Part shown: in pieces, positions 16,452 through 24,005 of the stretch | Layout of the letters: each line of letters opens with the position of its first letter | Numbering within the stretch: the first letter of the stretch is position 1 | Assembly: GCA_021778375.1 (NCBI GenBank) | Contig: JAJYCM010000011.1 | Location: forward strand, 1-24,005 | Source: Bacteroidota bacterium | Lineage (GTDB): Bacteria > Bacteroidota > Ignavibacteria > Ignavibacteriales > Ignavibacteriaceae | Direction of reading: 5' to 3' | Length of the DNA: 24,005 bases | Notes under the pieces: model-generated | Seen by the model: the letters and a program-made list of their open reading frames with translations, nothing else | Databases searched by the model: none | Told to the model about the DNA's origin: nothing | Position numbers and translations under genes: made by a program

Positions 16452-17819
16452 ATGGAAAAAACAAAAAAGTATATACTGCCCGAAAAGGAAATTCCCGAGC
16501 AATGGTATAACATTCAAGCTGATATGCCCAACCCGATGTTACCTCCGCTTCATCCAGGTACTAAGCAACCAATTGGGCCCGCAGATTTAGCTGCTCTCTT
16601 TCCAATGGAATTGATAAAGCAAGAAGTATCACAAGACAGATGGATTGACATACCGGAAGAAGTAAGAGACGTTTATAAATTGTGGAGACCAACTCCTCTT
16701 TTTAGAGCTACAAACTTTGAAAAACTTCTTGATACGCCCGCAAAAATCTATTACAAATATGAAGGCGTTAGTCCTGCAGGTTCACATAAACCAAATACAG
16801 CAGTTCCGCAGGCATATTACAATAAAATGGAAGGCGTGAAAAAGATAACAACGGAAACAGGCGCCGGTCAATGGGGCAGTGCACTTAGCTTTGCATGTAA
16901 TCATTTCGGAATCGATCTGGAGGTCTACATGGTGAAAATAAGTTATGAGCAAAAACCTTATAGAAAATTTATGATGAACACGTGGGGAGCTAATGTTTTT
17001 TCTTCTCCAACAAATAGGACTGAATCCGGAAGGAAAATACTTGCAGAAGACCCTGATTCGCCAGGAAGCCTTGGCATTGCAATTTCAGAGGCTGTTGAAA
17101 GAGCAGCTACGAACAATGATACTAAATACTCTCTCGGAAGTGTGCTTAATCATGTTCTGATGCATCAAACTGTTATTGGGCTTGAATCAATTAAACAGAT
17201 GGAATTAGCAGGAGATTTCCCTGATATTGTTATCGGCTGCTTTGGAGGAGGTTCAAACTTTGCAGGGATATCATTTCCATTCCTTGGATTAAATTTCCGC
17301 GAAGGCAAAAATGTAAGATGCATTGCGGCAGAGCCTTCATCTTGCCCAAAGCTTACTAAAGGAGAATTTAGATATGACTTCGGCGATACCGTCGGTTTAA
17401 CTCCACTCATTCCAATGTACACGCTGGGACATACATTTATGCCTGCGCCTATTCATGCGGGAGGATTACGTTACCATGGAGCCGGTGCAATTGTTAGCCA
17501 GTTATTAAAAGACAAATTAATCGAAGCTCAATCATTTCATCAAATTGAATGTTTTGAAGCGGGTGTAAAGTTTGCAAGATCTGAAGGAATTATTCCGGCG
17601 CCTGAGTCAAACCATGCAATTGCTTGCGCTGTTAAGGAAGCACTTAAAGCCAAGGAAGAAGGAACACCAAAGACAATATTATTTAACTTAAGCGGACACG
17701 GTAATTTTGATATGAGCGCTTATGATGCATATTTTTCCGGAAAGCTCGTTGAACATCATCTTACTGAGGAAGAACTTCATGCAGATCTTAAGAAACTGAA
17801 TACTCCGATTATTCAGTGA
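16452..17819 (+). CDS. trpB: TrpB2-type tryptophan synthase beta chain
   Basis: A 455-residue fold-type II PLP enzyme that condenses indole with serine to give tryptophan. The long N-terminal extension (about 80 residues, with the LHPGT and WRPTPL segments) marks it as the TrpB2 branch rather than the 400-residue TrpB1. PLP lysine K113 sits in the AGSHKPN motif. The cofactor-phosphate loop is GGGSN at 265-269, and the LSGHG motif is near the C-terminus. No trpA, indole synthase or other trp gene is nearby, so it is not in a trp operon. TrpB2 enzymes are often thought to salvage free indole. It is preceded by a 395-bp divergent spacer and followed by a repeat-rich spacer. Confidence 0.93.
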   Translation: MEKTKKYILPEKEIPEQWYNIQADMPNPMLPPLHPGTKQPIGPADLAALFPMELIKQEVSQDRWIDIPEEVRDVYKLWRPTPLFRATNFEKLLDTPAKIYYKYEGVSPAGSHKPNTAVPQAYYNKMEGVKKITTETGAGQWGSALSFACNHFGIDLEVYMVKISYEQKPYRKFMMNTWGANVFSSPTNRTESGRKILAEDPDSPGSLGIAISEAVERAATNNDTKYSLGSVLNHVLMHQTVIGLESIKQMELAGDFPDIVIGCFGGGSNFAGISFPFLGLNFREGKNVRCIAAEPSSCPKLTKGEFRYDFGDTVGLTPLIPMYTLGHTFMPAPIHAGGLRYHGAGAIVSQLLKDKLIEAQSFHQIECFEAGVKFARSEGIIPAPESNHAIACAVKEALKAKEEGTPKTILFNLSGHGNFDMSAYDAYFSGKLVEHHLTEEELHADLKKLNTPIIQ

Positions 17820-17926
17820 TAAGTGACTGAGTGATTCCCGCTTCTGCCGGAATGACAGACCGTGATCCTTTTTTATTTAAAACGAAATATTACATAACTT
17901 ACTCACCTTATGCAGGATTTCCCTTT

Positions 17927-17978
17927 GGAGTAATGGAATTTTGGAATAATTGAAAAAATTAGCCTATTCCACTACTCC
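17927..17978. repeat. 8-bp-periodic inverted repeat (TGGARTAA type)
   Basis: The left arm reads as 8-bp units TGGAGTAA, TGGAATTT, TGGAATAA, starting at 17926. The right arm read on the other strand gives TGGAGTAG, TGGAATAG. The outer arms pair over 13 bp with one G-U pair (17927-17939 with 17966-17978), and a second register pairs GGAATA (17943-17948) with TATTCC (17965-17970). A run of T follows, so it may also stop transcription of TrpB2. Confidence 0.6.
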
Positions 17979-18025
17979 ATTTTTCAAACCTACCTGGCTA
18001 CAGAGAGCGTTGCACAACTACTTTG

Positions 18026-18121
18026 TTGTCATTGTCGACCGGAGGGAGAAATCCCACGAATAGTCCAGATAGATAGTTGAACATGGGATATCTCAGTCGC
18101 AAGGCTCCTTCGATATGACAA
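18026..18121. repeat. Inverted REP/MITE-like element
   Basis: The left end TTGTCATTGTCGACC plus GGAGGGAGAAATCCC (18026-18055) is mirrored by GGGATATCTC...TCGATATGACAA (18085-18121), with about 29 bp in between. The ends TTGTCAT/ATGACAA and GAAATCCC/GGGATATC match with small differences. Such GTCATTTCGA...GAGAAATC sequences recur, from memory, in intergenic regions of Bacteroidota genomes. Confidence 0.6.
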
Positions 18122-18130
18122 GAAAAAAAT

Positions 18131-18241
18131 ATCATTTCGAATCCGGCCTTTCCTGCCGACAAGGTTAAGCAGGTGAGAAATCCCATTTTAGACAGTTTTG
18201 AGACCTCTCTTTACCTTCGAGACTAAATAGGAGATTTCTGC
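18131..18241. repeat. Second, degraded repeat element
   Basis: ATCATTTCGAATCCGGCC (18131-18148) leads to GTGAGAAATCCCA (18173-18185), the same end motifs as the neighbouring element in the same orientation as its left arm. Between them CCTGC...GCAGG can form a hairpin. An inverted remnant GGAGATTTCT lies at 18231-18240. It looks like a partial or decayed second copy. Confidence 0.5.
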
Positions 18242-18296
18242 AACAGTTTCGGTATTCAGGATTCCAAAGGTTACGTAACATGAGTAACTTAAATAT

Positions 18297-20840
18297 TTAA
18301 TTCAAATTTATACTTTCGGATTCAATTTTGAATTGTGCAGTTGCTGCTTGAAGTTCATCTGCCATACCTGCAAGACCGCCGGCTACGTTTCCGACTTCTT
18401 CAGCTTCACGGGTAGCTTCAACAGTCCTTAAGGAAATCTCGTTTATAGTTGATGCGTTTGTATCGCTAATCGATGCGACATTTTTAATCATTTGGACGGT
18501 GTGCTGAACACTTGCGCTCAATTCTTCGGTGGCACTCATATTCTGATCTATTACCATCGAGATTTTATCGATTGACTTAACAAGGTTTGACATTATAGTT
18601 GCAACTTCGCCGTTTGCTTTAGCCATGACAGCAATTTGTCCACTCATATTTTGAGAAGAGGAAAGAAGCTTTTCGATTGCCTCGCCGGATTTGTTTGCAA
18701 TATTTGAGCCTTCCTTTACGTTCTCAACAATATACTTTATTGACTTTCCTGATTCTGCAATATCATTCTGAACTTTATTTATTAGACTGGAAGTTTGTTT
18801 AGTTGCATTAGCGGAACGCTCGGCTAAATTTCTGACTTCATCGGCAACAACGGCAAATCCTCTTCCATGCTCACCAGCACGAGCTGCTTCAATAGCAGCA
18901 TTTAGAGCAAGAAGATTTGTTTGTTCAGCTATCTCTTCTATGGTTTCAATAATTTTTTCAATTTGTTCAGATTGCTTAGCCATTCCCTCGATTTGGGAAG
19001 CAAATTGACTTACCGTCTCTTCGATTTTTTTCATCTGTTCTAAATTTTGCATAACCATTTTAGCACCTTGTTTTGCAATTTCAATTGCTTCGGAAGAAGA
19101 ATTTACAACTGCACCTGCACTTTTATTTGCTGAATTAACGGCAGTAGAAATTTCAAATGCAGAATTGGAAACTCGCTCGGCTGCTAATTTTTGATCGTGA
19201 GAATCTTTTGCAATTCTTTCAATTGATGCAGCTATCTGCGACATATTAGCGCTGGCGGTATTTACTGAAACTACTTCATCACTCAATCTTTGAGCCATAT
19301 TCTGAACAGAACTTGAATTATTATTGAATGTTTCTACAGACTGTAATGCGCCTTTAGCCAAACTTTGGCTTACATTTAATAATTTTTTTGCTCTCTCTTT
19401 CAAAGTGGTAAAAGTACCCCGAAGGCTTATTGGCTCGCTGTTGAATGAAGCCACGGATATGCCCTTGTCAACAGCATTATTAATATACGGAACCAGATTT
19501 TTGTCAAAGATACCGATACTTATAGCATCATATTTCTTATTGATACAATCATCAATTGCGGGACCGTATATTTTGGCGCTTACATTATTGCCGTTTTTAG
19601 TACGTGCTCCTTTTGGAATAATCCATTCAACACTTGCATTGTAATTTTTAAGCTGATTCGCCGCAGAATCAACACCAGACTTGAACGCATTCCAAAAAGA
19701 ATCGCCTTCCCTGCCGATGACAGCTATTTTAATGGGTCTATGTGAAACTTGCAAGGGCTTGGGTCTTCTTGCAGAAACTGCTTCTGATTCAATTACTCCT
19801 TTACCTGACTGCCAAAATTGTTCATAGTTTTTCGGGGTAACAACATCCATAATACTTAGTAACCTTGGCTGACTCGGTTGCCATCTTGAGACCAAATGAT
19901 TGAAAAGATGAATAACCGGATCATGTCCCTGAGCAAAAACATCCTGAGAAAGCGTAGCAGTAATGACTCCTTGCTTCACATACTTCATAGTTTCGTCCGC
20001 AAGGTCATGGCAAACGATTTTAACTTTGCCCGACTTACCTAATTCATCTACTGCTTTGGCGGTAGCAATTCCTCCGTATGTAACGTAAAAGCCATTAAGA
20101 TCGGGATATTTTTTTATTAAAGATTTTGTTTCATTATAACAAACTTCCGAGCTTAACTTTGTTTCGATTGTCTCAAGAATTGAAATGGAAGGAAATTTTT
20201 CCCTTATTGAGTTTTGAAATCCTTTCCTTCTTAATTCGTGGCCGATAGAATCAAACCTTTCAAGAATGATTATAACCTTACCTTTGCCGTTTAATGCTTT
20301 ACCCATTTCTTCGCCGCAAGCCCTACCTTCTAAATAAGAATCGGCGCCTACATAAAATAGTCTTTGGCATGGCTTATCAGTCGCAGAGTTAAATTCAATA
20401 CTCGCTTCATTTAGACTTCCAATAATAGAATTTAACCCTTTTACCATTTCTCCGACCCTGCCGTTAACAGAAGAGTTTATAGTACCGGATTCCAATTTGA
20501 TTCCCGAAGTCAGATTTCCGTGCGCCATTTCCGTAAGAGCAGAAGATAAAGAAACGAAATCCTTTTCTGCCATAAATTTGACTTGTTTTGAGAGCAATTT
20601 AAGAGGCTTAAATGTTGTCAGTTGAAGATAAATTCCAAGTAGAAAAAACATAGTAGAACTACCAAGCAAGCCAATAGTGAGATCGTTTTTTGCATCATGA
20701 AAAGAATTTATATTAGCGTGAAATCCAGGGTCTCCCAGCTTAAGAAAACCTATAATTCCGATAATTAAAAACCCCAAAGTAACTACGAAACCAAAATGTA
20801 ATAAGTTTTTCTTCAAAAACTTTTTTAATTTTTGTGACAT
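18297..20840 (-). CDS. Methyl-accepting chemotaxis protein with cytoplasmic, apparently permuted sugar-binding-protein domain
   Basis: An 847-residue signalling protein. Two membrane helices (about residues 15-34 and 54-74) are joined by only about 20 residues. A HAMP-like segment (about 77-146), a type I periplasmic-binding-protein-like region (about 159-480) and a long MCP coiled coil follow, with the conserved hairpin tip EIAEQTNLLALNAAIEA to LAERS at about 636-676. The binding region runs C-lobe first (159-343: YVGADSY, R205, D279, Q299-D300, VVTP) then N-lobe (369-480: IAVIG, SFW, SFNSEP). With no membrane segment after HAMP the binding region should be cytoplasmic. The ATG at 20840 has AGG 6 nt upstream; a TTG at 20897 with its own AGG would add 19 residues. 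No CheA/CheW genes are nearby and no C-terminal CheR-binding pentapeptide is seen. Confidence 0.88.
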   Translation of the reverse strand: MSQKLKKFLKKNLLHFGFVVTLGFLIIGIIGFLKLGDPGFHANINSFHDAKNDLTIGLLGSSTMFFLLGIYLQLTTFKPLKLLSKQVKFMAEKDFVSLSSALTEMAHGNLTSGIKLESGTINSSVNGRVGEMVKGLNSIIGSLNEASIEFNSATDKPCQRLFYVGADSYLEGRACGEEMGKALNGKGKVIIILERFDSIGHELRRKGFQNSIREKFPSISILETIETKLSSEVCYNETKSLIKKYPDLNGFYVTYGGIATAKAVDELGKSGKVKIVCHDLADETMKYVKQGVITATLSQDVFAQGHDPVIHLFNHLVSRWQPSQPRLLSIMDVVTPKNYEQFWQSGKGVIESEAVSARRPKPLQVSHRPIKIAVIGREGDSFWNAFKSGVDSAANQLKNYNASVEWIIPKGARTKNGNNVSAKIYGPAIDDCINKKYDAISIGIFDKNLVPYINNAVDKGISVASFNSEPISLRGTFTTLKERAKKLLNVSQSLAKGALQSVETFNNNSSSVQNMAQRLSDEVVSVNTASANMSQIAASIERIAKDSHDQKLAAERVSNSAFEISTAVNSANKSAGAVVNSSSEAIEIAKQGAKMVMQNLEQMKKIEETVSQFASQIEGMAKQSEQIEKIIETIEEIAEQTNLLALNAAIEAARAGEHGRGFAVVADEVRNLAERSANATKQTSSLINKVQNDIAESGKSIKYIVENVKEGSNIANKSGEAIEKLLSSSQNMSGQIAVMAKANGEVATIMSNLVKSIDKISMVIDQNMSATEELSASVQHTVQMIKNVASISDTNASTINEISLRTVEATREAEEVGNVAGGLAGMADELQAATAQFKIESESINLN

Positions 20841-20846
20841 ATTAGA

Positions 20847-20851
20847 CCTAC
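20847..20851 (-). promoter_or_regulatory. Shine-Dalgarno favouring the ATG start of the chemotaxis protein
   Basis: GTAGG on the minus strand ends 6 nt before the ATG at 20840. A competing GAGG (20902-20905) stands only 4 nt before a TTG at 20897. The ATG gives the more typical short basic N-terminus before the first membrane helix. Confidence 0.5.
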
Positions 20852-21005
20852 TGTCTTTAAGAAATAATTTTTCCCTTATGTATTGAGGCAAAAACAAGTT
20901 ACCTCACTTTCATTATCGGAGTATTTATTTTTGAGTTTAGAACTGAGGAAGGACAACTTCTTATAATGATTTAAGAATTCGCTAGAATTGATTAAAAGGA
21001 TTGGA

Positions 21006-21022
21006 ATTATTTGGCAAATAAT
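21006..21022 (-). terminator. Possible weak hairpin after the SpoIIE phosphatase gene
   Basis: ATTATTT (21006-21012) and AAATAAT (21016-21022) form a perfect 7-bp stem with a 3-nt loop just beyond the stop codon. The stem is only A-T and no T run follows, so termination is doubtful and read-through into the chemotaxis gene is possible. Confidence 0.25.
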
Positions 21023-21025
21023 ACT

Positions 21026-23569
21026 CTAAATTTCATCAGTTACTTTGACCAAAACCATTGTCATATCGTCATTTTGGTCGGCTGTCCCCCTGAATTTTTT
21101 TACCGCATTCCAAATTTTGTTCATAATTTCATTTGAATTTGCTGAAGTATTATTCTTCAGGATTTTTTGGAGTTTCTCCTCTCCAAAAAGATCGTTATAC
21201 TCATTCATAGCTTCGGTTATACCGTCGGAAAAGAAAGCAAAAGTTTGTCCCGGTTTTAACGGGATTTCTTCTTCAATTAAAGTGCTTTCAAAAATATTTC
21301 CTTTCTCCAGTCCGACGCCAATACCTTGCGTTCTAAATGAACTTACGCTGCCGTTTGAAGCCATAAGCAACGGCAAATGACCGGCGCGGCAGAATTTAAT
21401 TATTTTTGCTTGATTATCGAACAGCGCCAGAGTCATCGTTACAAACGAATTTCTTTCAATACTCTTATAAAAGTGGCGATTAAGTTCGATTAAAATTTCT
21501 TTAGGAGATTTAGTATTATTGCACGATAGCTGAACCATTGTTTGAAGCTTTGCCATATAAAGAGAAGCCGCAAGTCCCTTTCCGGATACATCACCGACAA
21601 CAACAAATAATTTAGATTCTGATACTGGCAGCAGATCAAAATAATCACCCCCGACCTGCATGGCGGGAATCATCTCGCCTGCTATATCTAATCCCTTAAT
21701 TACCGGAATGGTGGTAGGAAGAAGTCCCTGCTGAATTTTTCTCGCAAGATCAAGATCTCTTTCCATTTTAAATTTTTCAGCCTCGGATTGATAAAGACGG
21801 GCGTTCTCTATCGCTATTGCGGACTGATTAGCTGCCGCATACAAAAGCTCAATATCCTTACCGGCAAATTGGGAGCCGGATCGTTTAAGGCCAAACAAAA
21901 GCAATCCTATTGCTTTGGATTTTATTACCATCGGAATGATCGTATAAATATTTTCATCTGTGAGGTTAAGAACTTCAGAAGGAAATACTTTCGTAAAATC
22001 TTCTCTTTCAATAACAGGTTGTGTCGACGAAAGAGATTTGTCGGAAATAAAATCATCGATTAACATTCCGTCTAAATTTAATCCTGAATTTTTAATACCG
22101 ACACTTTTAACAAGCTTAAACTTATCCGACTTCTTTTCTTTGATCAAAATACCGAAATTATTCAGCATCAAAGACTCAACAAAAGTCTCTTTCATTGAGC
22201 TTAGTATATTCTCAGTTCCCACAACAGTTGAAACATCATTACTGAATTTTATTAATACTTTTTGATAAGCAAACTGTTCCGGGTAGAAGCGGGCAGTAAG
22301 GAAATCCTGAAATTTATCTTTTGTTGACTGAAAGACGAGTGCAAAAACAATAAAGATTAATCCGGCAATAGCGGTTTGGAATTGAGTACCAATTGCAACG
22401 CTGATGCTTTGACCTAGAATGTAAATAACGAAGAAATAAATTGCCGCTATACTGATAGTTGCAAATCCATACATCATTGTATTTTTAATTACTACGCTTA
22501 CATCCATTAATTGATATTTGAAAATTGAATAAGCAAAAGCTATAGGGATAATTATAATTAAAACTATAGGCGTGTAATACTGAGGTGAATTAAAAAAGAA
22601 GTCTGAAATTATTGGTGCTATGTGAGCTGTATAAATAACGGCTGCAATAGCTACGGCGAAGGCTATCAAGATTATTAGTACAGGCTTCTTCTCCTCTTTA
22701 GTTTTAAGTCTGAAATAATTTATAAATAAGGAGACAAGGGCAATAAATCCTATAAATAAAGTAAATGAGTCTAAGTAATTCCTAACAGTGTTATAATAAG
22801 ATTCTTGTCCCAATATTGCCAAAATGAATAGTAAAGATAAAAAATGTGTAAGCGCTAATATAATTGGGACAATAATTAAAGTCCTTATCACCCATTTCTT
22901 TTTAATAAATTTAAAAGGTTTTGGAAAGGTCCAGAAGAAAGCAAGAAACAAAAAAGGAAAAATTTCAACGCCAAACGAATAAAATAATGCAATCAGAACA
23001 AATGAGATTGGACTTTGTCTAAATGTGATAGATAAAAAGAAAATAGAAGAGCCTAAAACTAGAGATACTCCGATTCCATAAAACAATTGTTGCGCTTTGC
23101 CGGAAGGTTTAGCCATAAGGACAATAAATCCGATTAGCATTTGCATTAGTGCAAGAATTACAATTGCAACAAACCCTATAAAAATCAATTTTTTAATGTA
23201 AACTTTAGTATGAACAATCTTGCCGTCTTTTATAATTGTATAATTTGCATAGTCACCTGCTTTGACTTTATCTAAAATAAATTGTGCAGCTATGGTATTT
23301 GGAAGAGGTTTATTATTTATCTCAAGAAGCTGATCACCATTACGGATTCCGGCATCCCAGGTTACTCCGCCGACTTTGACCATATCAAAAAATATTGCGG
23401 AACTATCTTTAGCAATTTGCTTTGGTTGCCACAAACATTCATCGTTGGACTGAACTCTTACAGCAACCACAAAGTAAAGCTCTGCTATGGCCATTAAAAT
23501 TAAAGCCGCAGAAACTATGATAATTAAAAGCGATTTATTTTTTAGATAGAATTCTTTAATCTTTTGCAT
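21026..23569 (-). CDS. Membrane PDZ-GAF-SpoIIE protein phosphatase
   Basis: An 847-residue PP2C-type serine/threonine phosphatase (SpoIIE/RsbU family). After a first membrane helix (about residues 13-36) comes a PDZ-like domain (about 57-126; GGVTWDAGIRNGDQLLEIN), which should be outside the cytoplasm. About nine further membrane helices follow (about 128-413), then a GAF domain (about 435-590) and the SpoIIE domain (about 600-847). Metal-binding residues are present: D642 in GGDYFD, D660 in VGDVSGKG, D782 in SDGITEA and D834-D835 in NDDMTMV. Such enzymes usually dephosphorylate an anti-sigma-factor antagonist in partner-switching, but no antagonist or kinase gene is in the window. A second SpoIIE gene lies 103 bp upstream in the same direction. 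Confidence 0.92.
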   Translation of the reverse strand: MQKIKEFYLKNKSLLIIIVSAALILMAIAELYFVVAVRVQSNDECLWQPKQIAKDSSAIFFDMVKVGGVTWDAGIRNGDQLLEINNKPLPNTIAAQFILDKVKAGDYANYTIIKDGKIVHTKVYIKKLIFIGFVAIVILALMQMLIGFIVLMAKPSGKAQQLFYGIGVSLVLGSSIFFLSITFRQSPISFVLIALFYSFGVEIFPFLFLAFFWTFPKPFKFIKKKWVIRTLIIVPIILALTHFLSLLFILAILGQESYYNTVRNYLDSFTLFIGFIALVSLFINYFRLKTKEEKKPVLIILIAFAVAIAAVIYTAHIAPIISDFFFNSPQYYTPIVLIIIIPIAFAYSIFKYQLMDVSVVIKNTMMYGFATISIAAIYFFVIYILGQSISVAIGTQFQTAIAGLIFIVFALVFQSTKDKFQDFLTARFYPEQFAYQKVLIKFSNDVSTVVGTENILSSMKETFVESLMLNNFGILIKEKKSDKFKLVKSVGIKNSGLNLDGMLIDDFISDKSLSSTQPVIEREDFTKVFPSEVLNLTDENIYTIIPMVIKSKAIGLLLFGLKRSGSQFAGKDIELLYAAANQSAIAIENARLYQSEAEKFKMERDLDLARKIQQGLLPTTIPVIKGLDIAGEMIPAMQVGGDYFDLLPVSESKLFVVVGDVSGKGLAASLYMAKLQTMVQLSCNNTKSPKEILIELNRHFYKSIERNSFVTMTLALFDNQAKIIKFCRAGHLPLLMASNGSVSSFRTQGIGVGLEKGNIFESTLIEEEIPLKPGQTFAFFSDGITEAMNEYNDLFGEEKLQKILKNNTSANSNEIMNKIWNAVKKFRGTADQNDDMTMVLVKVTDEI

Positions 23570-23672
23570 TTATAGTAATTAAATATTTAAGATATCTTGA
23601 AGATAAGAAACTTTCCTTTGAAAATTTCTATTTGAAAAGGTAAATAAAAATGTTGATACAAAAAAAATAAAA

Positions 23673-24005
23673 CTAAATAACTTTTAGCACCAGCATAGTA
23701 ATATCGTCCGACTGCAAAGTCCCTTTAGCAAAACTCTGTACCTCATTTTTAACACTTTGCAATATTTCAGCGGCGGGTAGGTTTGCGAGCTTTATGCTAA
23801 GGTTTTCCAGCCTTTCATCAGAAAATTCCTCGTCATTAAAATTTTTAGCTTCAGTTACACCGTCAGTAAACAAAAAGATTACATCATCCTTTTCAAGATG
23901 AACAGTCTCAGTGATATAAGGAGTAAAAGTTTTCATAACGCCGAGAATAATACCGCCTTTATCAAGTTTATGAATCTTTCCTTTTCTAATTAACAGCGGC
24001 TGATT
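23673..24005 (-). CDS. SpoIIE family protein phosphatase, C-terminal part (cut by window edge)
   Basis: The reading frame is open to the window end, giving the last 110 residues of a PP2C-type phosphatase; the start lies beyond position 24005. Visible are the NQPLLIR strand that follows the family's GH motif, a KGGIILGV strand, the metal-binding LFTDGVTEA segment, and the terminal SDDITMLVLKV motif. An ATG at 23936 is internal, not the start, because the conserved fold continues upstream. It resembles the SpoIIE domain of the gene downstream on the same strand, so the two are probably tandem paralogues. Its N-terminal sensor region cannot be seen. Confidence 0.9.
   Translation of the reverse strand, partial: NQPLLIRKGKIHKLDKGGIILGVMKTFTPYITETVHLEKDDVIFLFTDGVTEAKNFNDEEFSDERLENLSIKLANLPAAEILQSVKNEVQSFAKGTLQSDDITMLVLKVI

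Larger units (their letters stand above)
17820..18296. other. 477-bp repeat-rich intergenic region
   Basis: Spacer between the convergent TrpB2 and chemotaxis-protein genes. It holds a GATTCCCGC...GCCGGAATGAC hairpin (about 17831-17856), an 8-bp-periodic inverted sequence (17927-17978) and two REP/MITE-like segments (18026-18121 and 18131-18241). A 62-codon minus-strand open stretch falls inside these repeats and is not taken as a gene. The more even base composition of 18036-18200 differs from the AT-rich flanks. Confidence 0.7.

Noticed and set aside
17998..18186. 62-codon minus-strand open stretch in the spacer after TrpB2
   Set aside because: It lies wholly within the REP/MITE-like repeats, and its translation reflects the repeat sequence without any domain.
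21788..22265. Two overlapping plus-strand open stretches opposite the GAF region
   Set aside because: Both are shadows of the PDZ-GAF-SpoIIE gene, whose frame carries the conserved domains.

Overview
The window looks like a low-GC chromosome segment from the Bacteroidota/Chlorobiota side of the tree, most likely an Ignavibacteria-type organism. The reasons are the complete Bat (aerotolerance) gene set, a DUF3078 outer-membrane protein, kdsB (LPS, so Gram-negative), a stand-alone B12-binding mutase subunit, a long TrpB2-type tryptophan synthase and SpoIIE phosphatases with GAF domains. The assignment is inference from gene content, not from a marker gene. There are no prophage, CRISPR, insertion-sequence or transposase signs.

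Layout. Positions 35-7394 hold a tightly packed plus-strand Bat operon: DUF58 protein, a BatD-like membrane protein, batA, batB, batC, batD, batE. The first two junctions overlap and later gaps are below 75 bp. The usual MoxR ATPase would lie just upstream, outside the window. The same strand continues without a large break to 12270 with housekeeping genes: an M48 (Ste24-like) membrane protease, a PlsC acyltransferase, gatC, kdsB, a D-cysteine desulfhydrase/ACC deaminase-type PLP enzyme, a HIT hydrolase and a B12-binding mutase subunit. A DUF3078 outer-membrane protein follows at 12410-13258, convergent with a minus-strand lipoprotein/beta-barrel gene.

From 14902 there is a tRNA-Leu(CAA) with a clear intrinsic terminator, then a minus-strand aldo/keto reductase divergent from a plus-strand TrpB2. 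The 477-bp spacer after TrpB2 is dense in repeats: an 8-bp-periodic inverted sequence and REP/MITE-like inverted elements.

The right end (18297-24005, all minus strand) is a signalling block: a methyl-accepting chemotaxis protein, a PDZ / multi-membrane-segment / GAF / SpoIIE phosphatase, and the 3' end of a second SpoIIE phosphatase cut by the window edge. The most unusual item is the chemotaxis protein. Its sugar-binding-protein-like domain sits after the two membrane helices and HAMP, so it is predicted to be cytoplasmic, and its two lobes appear in reversed order (C-lobe first, N-lobe second), as in a circular permutation.
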